NCBI GenBank assembly: GCA_009602725.1
Contig: WELB01000070.1
Span: 308,894-372,893 of the forward strand
DNA: 64,000 nt
From: Spirogloea muscicola
Lineage: Eukaryota > Streptophyta > Zygnematophyceae > Spirogloeales > Spirogloeaceae
Direction: 5' to 3'
Both the position numbers and the translations under genes were made by a program. A model generated the notes under the pieces. The model searched no databases. It saw nothing but the letters and a program-made list of their open reading frames with translations, and was not told the DNA's origin. Below are positions 33,951-43,995 of the stretch, piece after piece (position 1 is the stretch's first letter; every line of letters begins with the position of its first letter).

Positions 33951-34730
33951 CTGTGCCATATGAATGAGCCACAGGCTTTGCATGCAATGACCACAAAGTT
34001 CAAAACTTGATACTCCCGCAAGCTCAGGAACGAAGCAGTACTGTGCACAGGACTTACTGCACAGGTGTACATTGGAGAAAGTGTGTCTTGAAGTGACCTG
34101 TGTGGCTGGCCAAAGCTAAGAGCAGTCCAATGTGTCGGCACTAAGCTGTTGTAAGGCGACTGGGCACGCATACGCCATACCAGGCGCTACCTTGGTGCTC
34201 CACATGCACAGCTAGCTCGTCAGATCACCTGACATGTCAATGCACCTACAGTCTGTGTGTCTCACTTTTCCCTCAAAATCGAGGGGCAGATAGTACATGA
34301 GTAAGACATCTGGCGAGAAATAGCTGCCATCTGCACAAGAGGAGGGGGCTTCTAACGGCTTCAGGCTTCATGTCTTTGCACGACGTGAGCTGCTTAAGGG
34401 CTGCAGTGCCTTGCAGCTTCCCTCCCCATTCAAGTGAGTGCAAGATCAGATCAAGCAACAGAACCAGCCTGCTAGTCAACCTAGATCAGTGCAAGGCCCA
34501 TGCCGTGCCCAAACAAGGCCTCCTGCTCCTTCATCTAGGGCTCAAAAGAACAAGTCGCTGACATCAGGGTATAAAACGCCTGGCAACTGCTCCAACAACA
34601 ACAAGCTGCACAACCACCTGACGAAGGCGCATAAGCTTCACTTGAAGAGCCAAATGCTCTAAGCTTCTAGGTGCCCCGAGACCTTGCTGCTGCCGCCAAA
34701 TGGGTGACTCTGAATGCGGCCTGGCTTCCC
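33951..34730. other. intergenic between convergent genes
   Basis: 3' flanks of golgin-84 (+) and the glutaredoxin gene (-). Contains short frames only; nothing recognised. Confidence 0.4.
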
Positions 34731-36420
34731 TCACTGCTTAGTCAACTTCAACTCCTGTAGCTTCTTTTCCAGCTCGCCACTCTGCATATGAACCAAGAGA
34801 GCATCAAGCGCCACATTGATGCAGGCTCGAGAGTTCACTATGACCTTGGCAGTCCTCTCTACCAAAAGGCATGCCAGTGGTGCAGAGGTAACCTCCAATC
34901 AGTGGTCGTCCAGGACTATGTTCTCCAACAAAGTAAGACTCTACATGGTGCAGCGTGCTGGCAGGAGAGCCATACCCTGTGCAAGCTCATCAGGATGTCG
35001 CTACCTCCCACAAACTCGCCGTTGATGTAAACCTGAGGAACCGTTGGCCATTGACTGTCCACAGAAGGCACCTCAACACAGCTAGCTGAGCAAGTTGCAC
35101 CCTTGAGGCCTATTGATTGCGCTACTCAAGCACCCGCTCCTCAGCTACCTGTGCTTAAGGGGCAGCACAATGCAAGATGCAACACGGTGATAGTTACTGC
35201 TCAACAAAGGAGCAGAATGGGATGACGCGTCGTGAAGCTGTCAAGTCAGCGCCTCACTGCACCTGTAGGTCTTGATCCCTTGTCTGAGTTCATCATCCTC
35301 AAGAACATTCCTCGACTTGTAATCAACTCCTGCCCGAGCATAGAGAGCATATACCCAGCAGGTGTACACTGGAGTAAGTCAGATGTTTCTCAAGACGTGA
35401 TCACAGTGACTGCATCATAGGTACATAGCTTCCACAGAATGATCGAGCGTGCATGGCAAACAATGTCCAGCTGAGCACGACCAGGTGGCCGAGCGTGCCT
35501 GTGGAAGATTAGGCCGGTCAACAGCCAACACGCACCATATACGTCAAGGAGCTGTACTACCATGGCGGAGAAGCCGCACTGGGGGGCGTCAGGCACGCCC
35601 TTTATGAACACCATAACTGGGTTCTCCTTAATGTCCTGAGAGTGGCAGCCAGACAGTGTAGCCCGCAAAATCGCTAGCAACAATTCAGGAAGACATGCAG
35701 AGACAGCCTCAAGGGAGCTCCACTATGAGAAAAATCCTGTAACTGCGTAGACCTAGAGCCAGTACTCGAGCTATGATGCTGGCAAGCCTGCAGCCATTGC
35801 GAGCTGTAGATGCGAGGCAGCATCTGTCTGTGGGGCTCGAACAGTGCTACCCGCGAGTAACGGCCAGCCTTGCAGCTTCATGCGCTGCCGTGCGCTGCGA
35901 GCAGTGGCAGGCACCACCACCTTCCCACCTCTTCGTGCCGTTGCAGCCGTTTGCCGAGGAGGCCTCGCCTGTGGCCAGGTCGTTAAGCAAATGGAAGCGC
36001 AGTGGCGACGAAGAGCCCCACCTTCTCGATGTGCTCGTGGACGGGCGGCGCGTCCGCGGCGGTCCGCACCCGCGGCTTGAAGTCGTCGTGCGTCTCCTCG
36101 TCCTCCACCTTGAGCGCCAGCCCCCGGCGGGCCCCCGCTGCACCTGCCCTTGCGGCCAAGTGAGCAGTAGCCGGCAGAGGCGGTGCGTCCTTCGGGTCAG
36201 CACCGGCTGCCACGTGCGGAGAACCCACTGAGGCAGCTGCGTACGATGCCCTCGAGGATAATCCCACGGAGGCCGTGAGCCCCTCTTGCACCAGCGCTCA
36301 CCTTGGGGGCTGGCGGCGACGATGGCGGCGGCCCGCCGAGCCACCTCTCGGCGCAGCCCCCCAGCAGCCGCCCGCAGCGAGCAGGCCAGCATCGTCGCGA
36401 CGAGGCGCGCCCACTGGCCA
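34731..36420 (-). CDS. GRXS15: monothiol glutaredoxin, mitochondrial GRXS15/Grx5 type
   Basis: Exons ?-36022, 35635-35536, 35329-35263, 35054-34976 and 34781-34731 (TGA) are joined with matching phases. The core reads [20 protein letters not shown] (CGFS active site), [45 protein letters not shown] and SGELEKKLQ, colinear with class II CGFS glutaredoxins. These bind a 2Fe-2S cluster with glutathione and pass it on in mitochondria. The first exon ends DDFKPRV...HEHIEK, as in the GRXS15 pre-domain. The N terminus is GC-rich and unclear: an Arg/Ala-rich leader starting [12 protein letters not shown] (about 36398) looks like a targeting sequence but is in another frame, so a splice or a sequence error lies near 36290. 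Confidence 0.88.
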
Positions 36421-36639
36421 CTCAGCCCGGCTAGGCCCGCCCTGCTGTCGGCGCCGCCGCTGCTTGCTGCCGGCGCGGCGCCCTGCCAAGGCCTCGACGT
36501 CGGCGTCGGCGTCGACGTCGGCGTCGGCTGGTGCCGAGAGTGAGCTGGAACGAGTCGTCGAAATTGTGAGTTCGAGTGCGTTGGTCGATGTTCCAAACCC
36601 CTGCTGACCAACCTGACCCTGCTGGCTGTGCTTGCCATT

Positions 36640-37165
36640 GGACATCACACACGCCATTTCCTGCTAGCCCACGGGCTGCAGCAATTTGACCATGCTTCAA
36701 GGTTGGGATCACGATCAGTCGACCTGCGAGCGGCCGCGACGTGCCGCGGCGCAGAGCGCGACAATGGCAGCCCCTTGTTGCAGGCCGGCGTGGTCTTCAC
36801 ATACAGGCTATAGGCGGAGCGACTCGTTTCTGACTTCGTAGCAGCTTTGTTTCTGTTACTTAGCGCTTCCCCTGGCCCCCTTCTCGTACACTGTTCATTC
36901 TTTTTCGGGCTGGTTGTTCCAGCCCCTATTCTCAATGGGCGAGCACTTTCCTTTCTGACTGCGCGCTCTACTGGAAGAGTCTTTCGCTTTCTGACGACGC
37001 TTTTCCGCCCTCCTATAATTCTGGCCTGCGCTTGCTGACTGAAGGTCATTGAGCGCCCACTTTCAGAAGTCACGGAGAATAGTATCCTGATTTTCGCACT
37101 TTCCGCCGGCCGTTTCAGACCTTGTAGAATCCTTGGGGCTGGCCTCTCACAGCCAGTGCCTTCCA
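36640..37165 (+). repeat. hairpin-family repeat (+) upstream of glutaredoxin
   Basis: 3' UTR-like module with the hairpin at 36907-36925 (GGGCTGG, TTGTT loop, CCAGCCC) flanked by CCCCTTCTCGTAC and GGGCGAGCACTTTC as in the other copies. Further GGGCTGG/CAGCC modules follow at 37136-37155. Confidence 0.55.
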
Positions 37166-37435
37166 TTGGAAAAGCTATTTCTCCTTCCCGAACACAGTCA
37201 TCGCCTCTGGACTTTTGTATCTTCTCTGAACACCATCTGTATGCACTCGGCTGGCCTTACAGCCGCTCTTTGGTATCAGGAGCCGCACTTCGTTTCTTGA
37301 TTACTGAACGACCGTCCTTTGTGGTACTTGCATAGCTGTTTGTTCTAGCCCTTCCGGGTCCTTTGAGATTTGTCCTTTCTTTTCGGGCTGAGCTGGCCTC
37401 TCAAGGGCCCGGCCTCTTCGGAAGAAACTTTTGTG

Positions 37436-38050
37436 CATTGAAAGAAACGAAGGCCAAATGGCCAAGTACGAAGGCAAGCACATCTCAAGACCTACATAAC
37501 CCTACAGCAGATCGACCCGCTCAGTAACCACGGGTCAATACATAAAGGTCGCTAATCGATGAATACTAGATGGCAGATATGAAGCCCTTCTGCCACCAAC
37601 TAGAGCTCGCCCAGCTTTCGACAAATATGCAGCCGGCAAGCCCATCTCAGCCGAGAATACATTTGCATGTCGTGTGTAGCCTAGATTGGCTATGTTTTGA
37701 AGGAAAGTAAGGAAACGAGGACCCAAGCAGCCAAAGATGGCGACTGTGGCTGGCAGGAGCTGATCACATTGGGTTTAATCAGAGTAGTGCCGCAGCTTTC
37801 TTTGCTCTGCTCTGCCCACTGCGTAACCAGCGATGTGTGTTGATGCTGGACCTCTATACGCCTCGGTAACCACGACATTGACCAAGGCCCGTGGTCCTCC
37901 ACCAGGTTGCACGCCCACACTGTCAAGTGTGCGGCGATGATGACGTCTCTGGGCATCCGTGGTGATAGGCATAAGGTTGTTCACTTTCACGACCGCACAG
38001 TACCCGGCGTCGCGCATCAAACCCGCCAGGGCATCACGGAGGAGGACCCT
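37436..38050 (-). mobile_element. 5'-truncated LINE copy (copy 3)
   Basis: Minus-strand relic of the same ORF end as copy 1: RRTLDSVGVQPGGGPRALV, then KLRHYSD, broken by frameshifts near 37780 and 37950. It carries the stop hairpin at 37514-37536 and the GGCCAAATGGCC palindrome near 37451. Confidence 0.6.
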
Positions 38051-38165
38051 TCGGAAGAAAGCGCGGCCATATTGACTGGTGGCTGGGAAAGGCCAGCCGA
38101 AAGCTTCGGAAGAGCTTACTTCTTCCTTCGTCCATTCTATTTGGGCTGGCCCCTCACAGCCCTTC
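38044..38165 (+). repeat. hairpin modules between two LINE copies
   Basis: Two imperfect GGCTGG/CCAGCC and GGGCTGG/CAGCCC modules. The first (about 38077-38100) shares a GACTGGTGGCTGGGAAAGGC core with 62753-62775. Confidence 0.45.
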
Positions 38166-38503
38166 AACCCTTGGTGCCGGAGGCGTATGAGAGTTTAGCA
38201 TCGATCCACATTGCTAGTTACGCAGAGCAGCGCATGCTGCAGCACTACTACGACTACCCCCGCAGCGATCGCCTCCTACCGGTTGCGATTGACGCCTTTG
38301 ACTGCCTGGATCCTCGCTTTCATATACCTACTCAAGATCATCGCCACTCTAGGATACGCACGATTCGAGGATGTGCTTCGGCCAAGCTGGCATGCCGGCA
38401 GCAAATATGCCGTTTTTCCTGTGTCCGCGTATGTCAGTCTATTTGCAGCGAGCTCAGGCTCATACTTTGCACCAGAGAGCTGGTCAAGCCATAGCCGTGG
38501 CAG
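38166..38503 (+). mobile_element. LINE copy, part left of the gypsy insertion (copy 4)
   Basis: Plus-strand relic: PEAYESLASIHIASYAEQRM, then YDYPRSDRLLPVAIDAFDCL, with frameshifts. Its continuation, including the stop hairpin, is at 43835-43995 on the far side of the Ty3/gypsy element. Confidence 0.6.
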
Positions 38504-38878
38504 TGTCATGAATCGCGCCCTAGCCCGAGCTCGAGCCGGCGCCCCGCGCCCTAAGCCTAAATCCAGCCTAGTCAGCCCTAACCCTAATCTGGGCTCCTCT
38601 AGAGGGTTCCCGAGGGACCCCGGGCATGGGAACGTCCTCCTGCAACTTCTAGATCTTTACAGAGGCCCTAGTGAGGCTAGGCTATATAAGGAGGGGGCCC
38701 CTTCTTGGGCCCCCATCTCCAGCAATCTGTATCCTGCCTGCTCACCTCTCGAGCACTCTGTACTCTTGCCCCTCCAGTAATCCAAGACGCCTTGTGCATC
38801 GTGCTTCCAGTCTCTTGATCCTCGCTCGCAGTCCAGCTCCGCGTCCTAAGGCCCCGGGCCTCCGCCCGCCGCCTTACA
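38504..38878 (+). repeat. 5' LTR of chromovirus
   Basis: 375 bp, TG...CA ends. It includes a TATA-like TATATAAG at 38683-38690, followed by a G/C-rich GGGGGCCCC inverted segment. A minus-strand primer site candidate, TGGAGATCCAACC, begins at 38884, a few bases after the LTR. Confidence 0.9.
38683..38690 (+). promoter_or_regulatory. TATA-like element in LTR
   Basis: TATATAAG, identical in the 3' LTR (43639-43646). Likely core promoter of the element. Confidence 0.55.
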
Positions 38879-38925
38879 TATTGCTGGAGATCCAACCTGC
38901 GAGCGAGCGCCGTGCCTTGCAAGTC

Positions 38926-39927
38926 ATGGCAGCCCCGCGAGAGGTCACCTTGACCACTGACGACCTGAGCAAGCTGCAAGTCCTTGCCGAAAACGTGGTG
39001 GACCTACAAGGCTTCCGCACTGAGACCACCACGAAGCTGGCAACGATCACGCACCTGCTTGAGCGGCTCACTGCAATACCCAGCCCCGACGCTCCACCTG
39101 TCCCGCCTGCGGCGCCTCTCCTCACTCGAGACCTGCGCATCAACGACCCGGCGCCGTTTGAGGGCAAAAAGTCAGCCCTTCGTGACTTCGTGACACAAGT
39201 CAGGATGGCGGTGGCAGCTCAGCCATCTGTGCTCACCACCGAATACGCCTTATGCATCTACGCGGCTTCCTACCTTCGAGGCTCCGCGTTCCGATGGGTG
39301 CAGCCGCTGCTGGATCAGCACCCTCCCAGTCCCGTACTGCTGGATCTTCAACTCTTCCTTGGAGAACTTCGAAGGGTTTTTGGGGACCCGGATGAGGCGT
39401 CATCTGCGGAACGACAACTGGGCACCTTGCGTCAGACCACGTCAGCGGCGACCTACGCGTCGGACTTCATGCGAATCTGCACCTCACTCGACTGGAACGA
39501 CTCGGCCCTCCGGTTTCACTTCTACAACGGCCTCAAGGACATGATCAAAGATGAGTTGTGCAAGGCCGACAAACCTACCTCCCTCGCTGAGTTGATGGAG
39601 CTTGCGATTCGCCTGGACAACCGTCTGCAAGAGCGCCGACTGGAACGGCAACCACCTTCAGGTTCGCGTCCGCCCCCGCCGCGAGCGACCCAAGAGACAC
39701 CACCGGCAACGCGTCCTTCGCCGATGGACATTGATGGAGTCAGGCCTCGTTTCCAGCCGCTAACTGCGGAGGAGAAGGAACGTCGTCGCAGTATGCGCTT
39801 GTGCCTCTACTGCGGAGAAGCAAATCACGTGGCCATCAACTGTCCCCGCAAGAGCAACCGAGGACGACTGTCTGCAACAACCCCCGTGGAAGAGCTCCAA
39901 ACGGGAAACGATGGCGCCCAGGACTGA
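38926..39927 (+). CDS. chromovirus Gag
   Basis: 333 residues from ATG 38926 (first ATG after the LTR; the frame is also open upstream into the LTR). It contains the retrotransposon gag homology region (FEGKKSALRDFVTQVRMAV, then RWVQPLLD, LFLGELRRVFGD, AATYASDFMRI) and near the C terminus a CCHC zinc knuckle, CLYCGEANHVAINC. It forms the cytoplasmic particle and binds RNA. It ends at TGA 39925-39927, inside the loop of the frameshift stem. Confidence 0.9.
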   Translation: MAAPREVTLTTDDLSKLQVLAENVVDLQGFRTETTTKLATITHLLERLTAIPSPDAPPVPPAAPLLTRDLRINDPAPFEGKKSALRDFVTQVRMAVAAQPSVLTTEYALCIYAASYLRGSAFRWVQPLLDQHPPSPVLLDLQLFLGELRRVFGDPDEASSAERQLGTLRQTTSAATYASDFMRICTSLDWNDSALRFHFYNGLKDMIKDELCKADKPTSLAELMELAIRLDNRLQERRLERQPPSGSRPPPPRATQETPPATRPSPMDIDGVRPRFQPLTAEEKERRRSMRLCLYCGEANHVAINCPRKSNRGRLSATTPVEELQTGNDGAQD

Positions 39928-42900
39928 CAGGGAGGGCCTACCTGGGCGCTACCCGCACCTCTTCGCACGTTCGCTCGCGACAGCTCGTCATCGACGTCAA
40001 CCTGCACCAACATGGAGGAACGAGGATCCAAGCATTCGCTCTCATCGACAGTGGGGCCACGCACTCTTTCATCGACCGCGACTTTGCACGCCGGCATCAC
40101 GTTCCCCTTCTAACCAAGGGGATCAGCTTGCCCTTGGAAGTCATCGACGGACGGCCCATTGCTTCTGGCGACATCACCCAAGAGACCATCCCACTGTGCA
40201 TGACAATTCCGGACTACGCCCACACGGAGCAGATTTGTCTCAACGTCACGACCCTTGGACATCAACCTGTTGTACTTGGCATCGACTGGCTACGTCAACA
40301 CAACGTCGGCATCGACTGGCGGCGGCACCACCTGTCCTTCTGCTCAGAGTACTGCCAACAGTTTTGCCTCAAACAGAACTTGCCCTCAACCGCGACAGGA
40401 AGACACAACTCTCGACGTGCTCGCCCGCAACGGCGACCCCCTCACGGCATGATCGCGTCAACGACACAATGCGAAAAGATTCCTGCACCACACGGCGTCA
40501 AAGTGGACTCGTCAGCGCCCATCCCCAAGGAGTACCATGACTTCCTCGACGTCTTCTCCAAGCGAAAGGCTGACAGCCTTCCCCCTCACCGTGCCTACGA
40601 CCACTCCATTCCATTGGTCCCCGACCGACAACCACCTTGGGGGCCCATCTACTCCCTCTCGGAGGTGGAACTCAAGACTCTGAAGGCGTACCTCGAGGAG
40701 AGTCTCGCCAAGGGTTGGATCCGTCCATCCCATTCTCCGGCTGGGGCTCCAATCCTGTTTGTGAAAAAGAAGGACGGCACCTTACGGCCTTGCGTGGACT
40801 ACCGCGCACTCAATGCCATCACCATCAAAGACCGGCATCCTCTCCCTCTGATCTCGGAGCTGTTGGACCGGGTACGAGATGCAAAGATCTTCACAGAAGT
40901 GGACTTGAGGAACGCTTACCAGTTGGTCCGGATCGCTTCGGGTGAGGAATGGAAGACGGCCTTCAGGACCCGCTATGGCCACTACGAGTACCTTGTGATG
41001 CCCTTTGGTCTCACAAATGCACCTGCGACGTTCCAGCGGTTCATGAATGAGACCCTACGAGACTACCTTGACGACTTCTGCGTGGTGTACCTGGACGACA
41101 TCCTCATCTTCTCTAAAACAATGGACGAGCATACCCATCATGTGCGTCAAATACTCGGCAAGCTTCGAAACGCGGGATTGTACGCTAAGGCGGAGAAGTG
41201 CGAGTTCCACGTGGAGGAAATCGAGTTTTTGGGCTACACCATCACCTCCCAAGGCGTTCACATGGCCCCAAGTAAGGTGGAAGCAGTCCTGGCATGGCCA
41301 ACCCCGCAGACCCTTCGACACGTGCAACAATTCCTCGGTTTCGCCAACTTCTACCGACGCTTCGTCAAGAACTACGCCCAAGTCACCATTCCGCTCACCG
41401 TGCTCACGCAACGTGGTACCAAGTTCCAGTGGACTCCAGCCGCTCAAACCGCATTTGATTTCCTCAAGAAGACTTTCGCTTCAGCGCCTGTCCTCTCCCA
41501 TTTCGACCCTGCACGAGAGAGCATCGTGGAAACCGACGCGTCAGACTACGCAATCGGCTGCATCCTGTCGCAACGGGACGACAAAAAGGTTCTGCATCCA
41601 GTGGCCTACTACAGTCGGAAACTCAATCCTGCGGAAATCAACTATCCCATCCATGATAAAGAGCTTCTTGCCATTGTCCAAGCTTTCAAGCACTGGCGCG
41701 CGTATCTAGAAGGCGCCTCCGCGACCATCCGGGTGTTCAGCGACCACAAAAACCTTGTGTACTTCAACAATCTCAAACAACTCTCGCGCCGACAAGCTCG
41801 ATGGGCGGAGTACCTGGCAGGTTTCGACTTCATCATCGAATATCGCCGAGGCAGCTCCCACGGGAAGGCGGACGCCCTCTCTCGCCGCCCCGACTATGAA
41901 TCGGCATCCTCATCGGTCCAACCATGTCCAGTTCCTCTTCGTCTCTGCGCCACCTTCACATTCTCCAATCCACAATTGCATCAGCAAATCAAAACAGCCC
42001 AGCAACAAGATCCACAATGTCAGCTCTACATCAACCGTCTGCTCCACCCCGCCTCTCCTTCTCCGGACGACCTCGCTTCCTACTCCCTCCACAACGGCCT
42101 CCTACTCTACAACAACCGGCTCTTCATCCCCAACTCGCTCCCCCTCAAGCTGCAGCTGCTGCGACAACACCACGACTCCCCACAAGCGGGACACTATGGA
42201 CAATCGAAGACCCACGAGCAACTCTGTCGACACTACTTCTGGCCAGGCATGAGAGACTTCATCAACGAGTACGTGAAAACCTGCGACACTTGCAACAGGA
42301 TCAAGACCCCTCGGCATGCCCCTTACGGACTCCTCCAGCCCTTACCCATTCCACGACGCCCTTGGGCTTCCATCTCCTGCGACTTCATCACGGATCTCCC
42401 CTTGTCTTCCGGCTATGACACCATCCTGGTGGTGGTGGACCGACTCACCAAGATGGCGCACTTCATCCCATGCTGCAAGAAGGATCCGGCTCCTCACATC
42501 GCCCAGCTCTTCCTACACCATGTCTTCAAGCTCCATGGCTTCCCTTCGGACATCGTGAGCGATCGCGACCGCCTCTTCACCTCCCAGTTCTGGCGACACC
42601 TACTCAAGGCGTGCGGCATCCACAGTTCACTCTCTACTGCGCACCACCCACAGTCGGACGGTCAAACCGAGCGAGTCAATCAAGTGCTGGAACAATACCT
42701 ACGAGCCTACTGCTCCTACCAGCAAGACGACTGGGCACAACTCCTTCCCCTTGCAGAGTTCTCCTACAACAACTCGTTCCACGTATCCATCAAGCGGACC
42801 CCCTTCTACGCTAACTACGGCTACCACCCAGCGACCACCATTGCTCCCACCCGGGCGGATCTAGTACCTCACGCCGCCGACTACCTCCATGCATTGGCAG

Positions 42901-43448
42901 AGACGCAGACCCACCTCAAGACCGCTCTGCAGCAAGCGCAACAACTCCAGTCGCGCTACTACGACCAGCGCCATCTCCCGGCACCCGAGTACGCCCCCGG
43001 CGACAAGGTGTGGCTCCTCCGGCGCCACATCACGAGCTCCCGCCCTAACTCCAAGCTAGACTTCAAGCGGCTCGGCCCCTACCCTATCCTGGAGAAGGTT
43101 GGCCTGCGGGCTTACCGGCTTGACCTAGGACCTCGTGCGCGGCTCCACAACGTCTTCCATGTGTGCCTCCTGGAGCCGTACGCCAGCAACACCTTCCCCG
43201 GCCGCCACCAAGCTCCCCCGCCTCCGGTCCGCGTGGATGGCGACGACGAGTACGAGGTCGCGGCCGTCCTGAACTCCCGCTTCCACCGCGGGCGCCTGCA
43301 GTACCTCGTCCGGTGGCGGGGCTACGGCGCCAACGACGACACCTGGGAGCCTGCTTCGCACTTGGGGCACGCCCCGGCGGCAGTTCGCGAGTTCCACGCA
43401 GCACACCCCACCAAACCCAAGCCGACGGCCTCGGAGCGGCCATCCTAA
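39801..43448 (+). CDS. chromovirus Pol (PR-RT-RNaseH-IN-chromodomain)
   Basis: Open frame of 1215 codons, -1 relative to gag; translation probably enters at 39903. Order (residues of this frame): aspartic protease ALIDSGATHSFI (Asp 83); reverse transcriptase with VYLDDILIFSK (430-433); RNase H starting ETDASDYAIG (Asp 579); integrase with H-H-C-C finger (GHYGQSKTHEQL...CDTC) and DDE residues Asp 861, Asp 921 and Glu 957 (spacing D35E); C-terminal chromodomain YEVAAVLNSRF...LVRWRGYGANDDTWEP. The TAA stop at 43446 directly precedes the polypurine tract. The chromodomain would direct integration to heterochromatin. No internal stop or missing catalytic residue was noticed. Confidence 0.95.
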   Translation: MPLLRRSKSRGHQLSPQEQPRTTVCNNPRGRAPNGKRWRPGLTGRAYLGATRTSSHVRSRQLVIDVNLHQHGGTRIQAFALIDSGATHSFIDRDFARRHHVPLLTKGISLPLEVIDGRPIASGDITQETIPLCMTIPDYAHTEQICLNVTTLGHQPVVLGIDWLRQHNVGIDWRRHHLSFCSEYCQQFCLKQNLPSTATGRHNSRRARPQRRPPHGMIASTTQCEKIPAPHGVKVDSSAPIPKEYHDFLDVFSKRKADSLPPHRAYDHSIPLVPDRQPPWGPIYSLSEVELKTLKAYLEESLAKGWIRPSHSPAGAPILFVKKKDGTLRPCVDYRALNAITIKDRHPLPLISELLDRVRDAKIFTEVDLRNAYQLVRIASGEEWKTAFRTRYGHYEYLVMPFGLTNAPATFQRFMNETLRDYLDDFCVVYLDDILIFSKTMDEHTHHVRQILGKLRNAGLYAKAEKCEFHVEEIEFLGYTITSQGVHMAPSKVEAVLAWPTPQTLRHVQQFLGFANFYRRFVKNYAQVTIPLTVLTQRGTKFQWTPAAQTAFDFLKKTFASAPVLSHFDPARESIVETDASDYAIGCILSQRDDKKVLHPVAYYSRKLNPAEINYPIHDKELLAIVQAFKHWRAYLEGASATIRVFSDHKNLVYFNNLKQLSRRQARWAEYLAGFDFIIEYRRGSSHGKADALSRRPDYESASSSVQPCPVPLRLCATFTFSNPQLHQQIKTAQQQDPQCQLYINRLLHPASPSPDDLASYSLHNGLLLYNNRLFIPNSLPLKLQLLRQHHDSPQAGHYGQSKTHEQLCRHYFWPGMRDFINEYVKTCDTCNRIKTPRHAPYGLLQPLPIPRRPWASISCDFITDLPLSSGYDTILVVVDRLTKMAHFIPCCKKDPAPHIAQLFLHHVFKLHGFPSDIVSDRDRLFTSQFWRHLLKACGIHSSLSTAHHPQSDGQTERVNQVLEQYLRAYCSYQQDDWAQLLPLAEFSYNNSFHVSIKRTPFYANYGYHPATTIAPTRADLVPHAADYLHALAETQTHLKTALQQAQQLQSRYYDQRHLPAPEYAPGDKVWLLRRHITSSRPNSKLDFKRLGPYPILEKVGLRAYRLDLGPRARLHNVFHVCLLEPYASNTFPGRHQAPPPPVRVDGDDEYEVAAVLNSRFHRGRLQYLVRWRGYGANDDTWEPASHLGHAPAAVREFHAAHPTKPKPTASERPS
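39903..39951 (+). promoter_or_regulatory. -1 ribosomal frameshift signal between gag and pol
   Basis: Slippery heptamer GGGAAAC (39903-39909) lies in the gag frame as G GGA AAC; slipping back one base gives GGG AAA in the pol frame. Two bases downstream is an 11-bp stem (39912-39922 with 39941-39951: nine Watson-Crick pairs GCGCCCAGG/CCTGGGCGC plus one GU and one UA). The 18-nt loop holds the gag stop. Confidence 0.85.
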
Positions 43449-43456
43449 GGGGGGGG
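43447..43456 (+). other. polypurine tract
   Basis: AA followed by eight G, three bases before the 3' LTR; plus-strand primer site of the element. It overlaps the pol stop codon. Confidence 0.85.
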
Positions 43457-43459
43457 TCC

Positions 43460-43834
43460 TGTCATGAATCGCGCCCTAGCCCGAGCTCGAGCCGGCGCCC
43501 CGCGCCCTAAGCCTAAATCCAGCCTAGTCAGCCCTAACCCTAATCTGGGCTCCTCTAGAGGGTTCCCGAGGGACCCCGGGCATGGGAACGTCCTCCTGCA
43601 ACTTCTAGATCTTTACAGAGGCCCTAGTGAGGCTAGGCTATATAAGGAGGGGGGCCCCTCTTGGGCCCCCATCTCCAGCAATCTGTGTCCTGCCTGCTCA
43701 CCTCTCGAGCACTCTGTACTCTTGCCCCTCCAGTAATCCAAGACGCCTTGTGCATCGTGCTTCCAGTCTCTTGATCCTCGCTCGCAGTCCAGCTCCGCGT
43801 CCTAAGGCCCCGGGCCTCCGCCCGCCGCCTTACA
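43460..43834 (+). repeat. 3' LTR of chromovirus
   Basis: 375 bp; differs from the 5' LTR at two positions next to the GGGGGCCCC segment and at one A/G. Confidence 0.92.
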
Positions 43835-43995
43835 GGCATAAGCACTTGGCATTTGCCAACCGTTATTTGGGCATCAGTTAGCAATCTCTACGCGCTGACT
43901 CGTGGTTACTGAGCGGGTCAATCTGCTGTAGGTTATGTAGGTCTTCAGATGTCCTTGCCTTTGTACTTGGCCATTTGGCCTTCGTTTGTTTCAAA
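43835..43995 (+). mobile_element. LINE copy 4, part right of the gypsy insertion
   Basis: Begins with the target-site repeat GGCA and continues the C-terminal/3' UTR sequence of the copy at 38166-38503. It has the stop hairpin (43896-43920) and the GGCCATTTGGCC palindrome near 43968. Confidence 0.65.

Larger units (their letters stand above)
38504..43834 (+). mobile_element. near-intact Ty3/gypsy chromovirus, 5331 bp
   Basis: Complete LTR retrotransposon. The 375-bp LTRs (38504-38878 and 43460-43834) differ at about three positions. They start TGTCATG and end CTTACA. GGCA flanks both sides (GGCAG left, GGCAT right), a 4-5 bp target duplication. gag and pol are both open, a polypurine tract precedes the 3' LTR, and pol ends in a chromodomain. 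It interrupts LINE copy 4. The high LTR identity implies recent insertion. Confidence 0.93.

Noticed and set aside
36298-36657. Long open frames opposite the glutaredoxin N terminus
   Set aside because: Compositional; they have no motif, and the region is explained by the GC-rich leader exon of the glutaredoxin gene.
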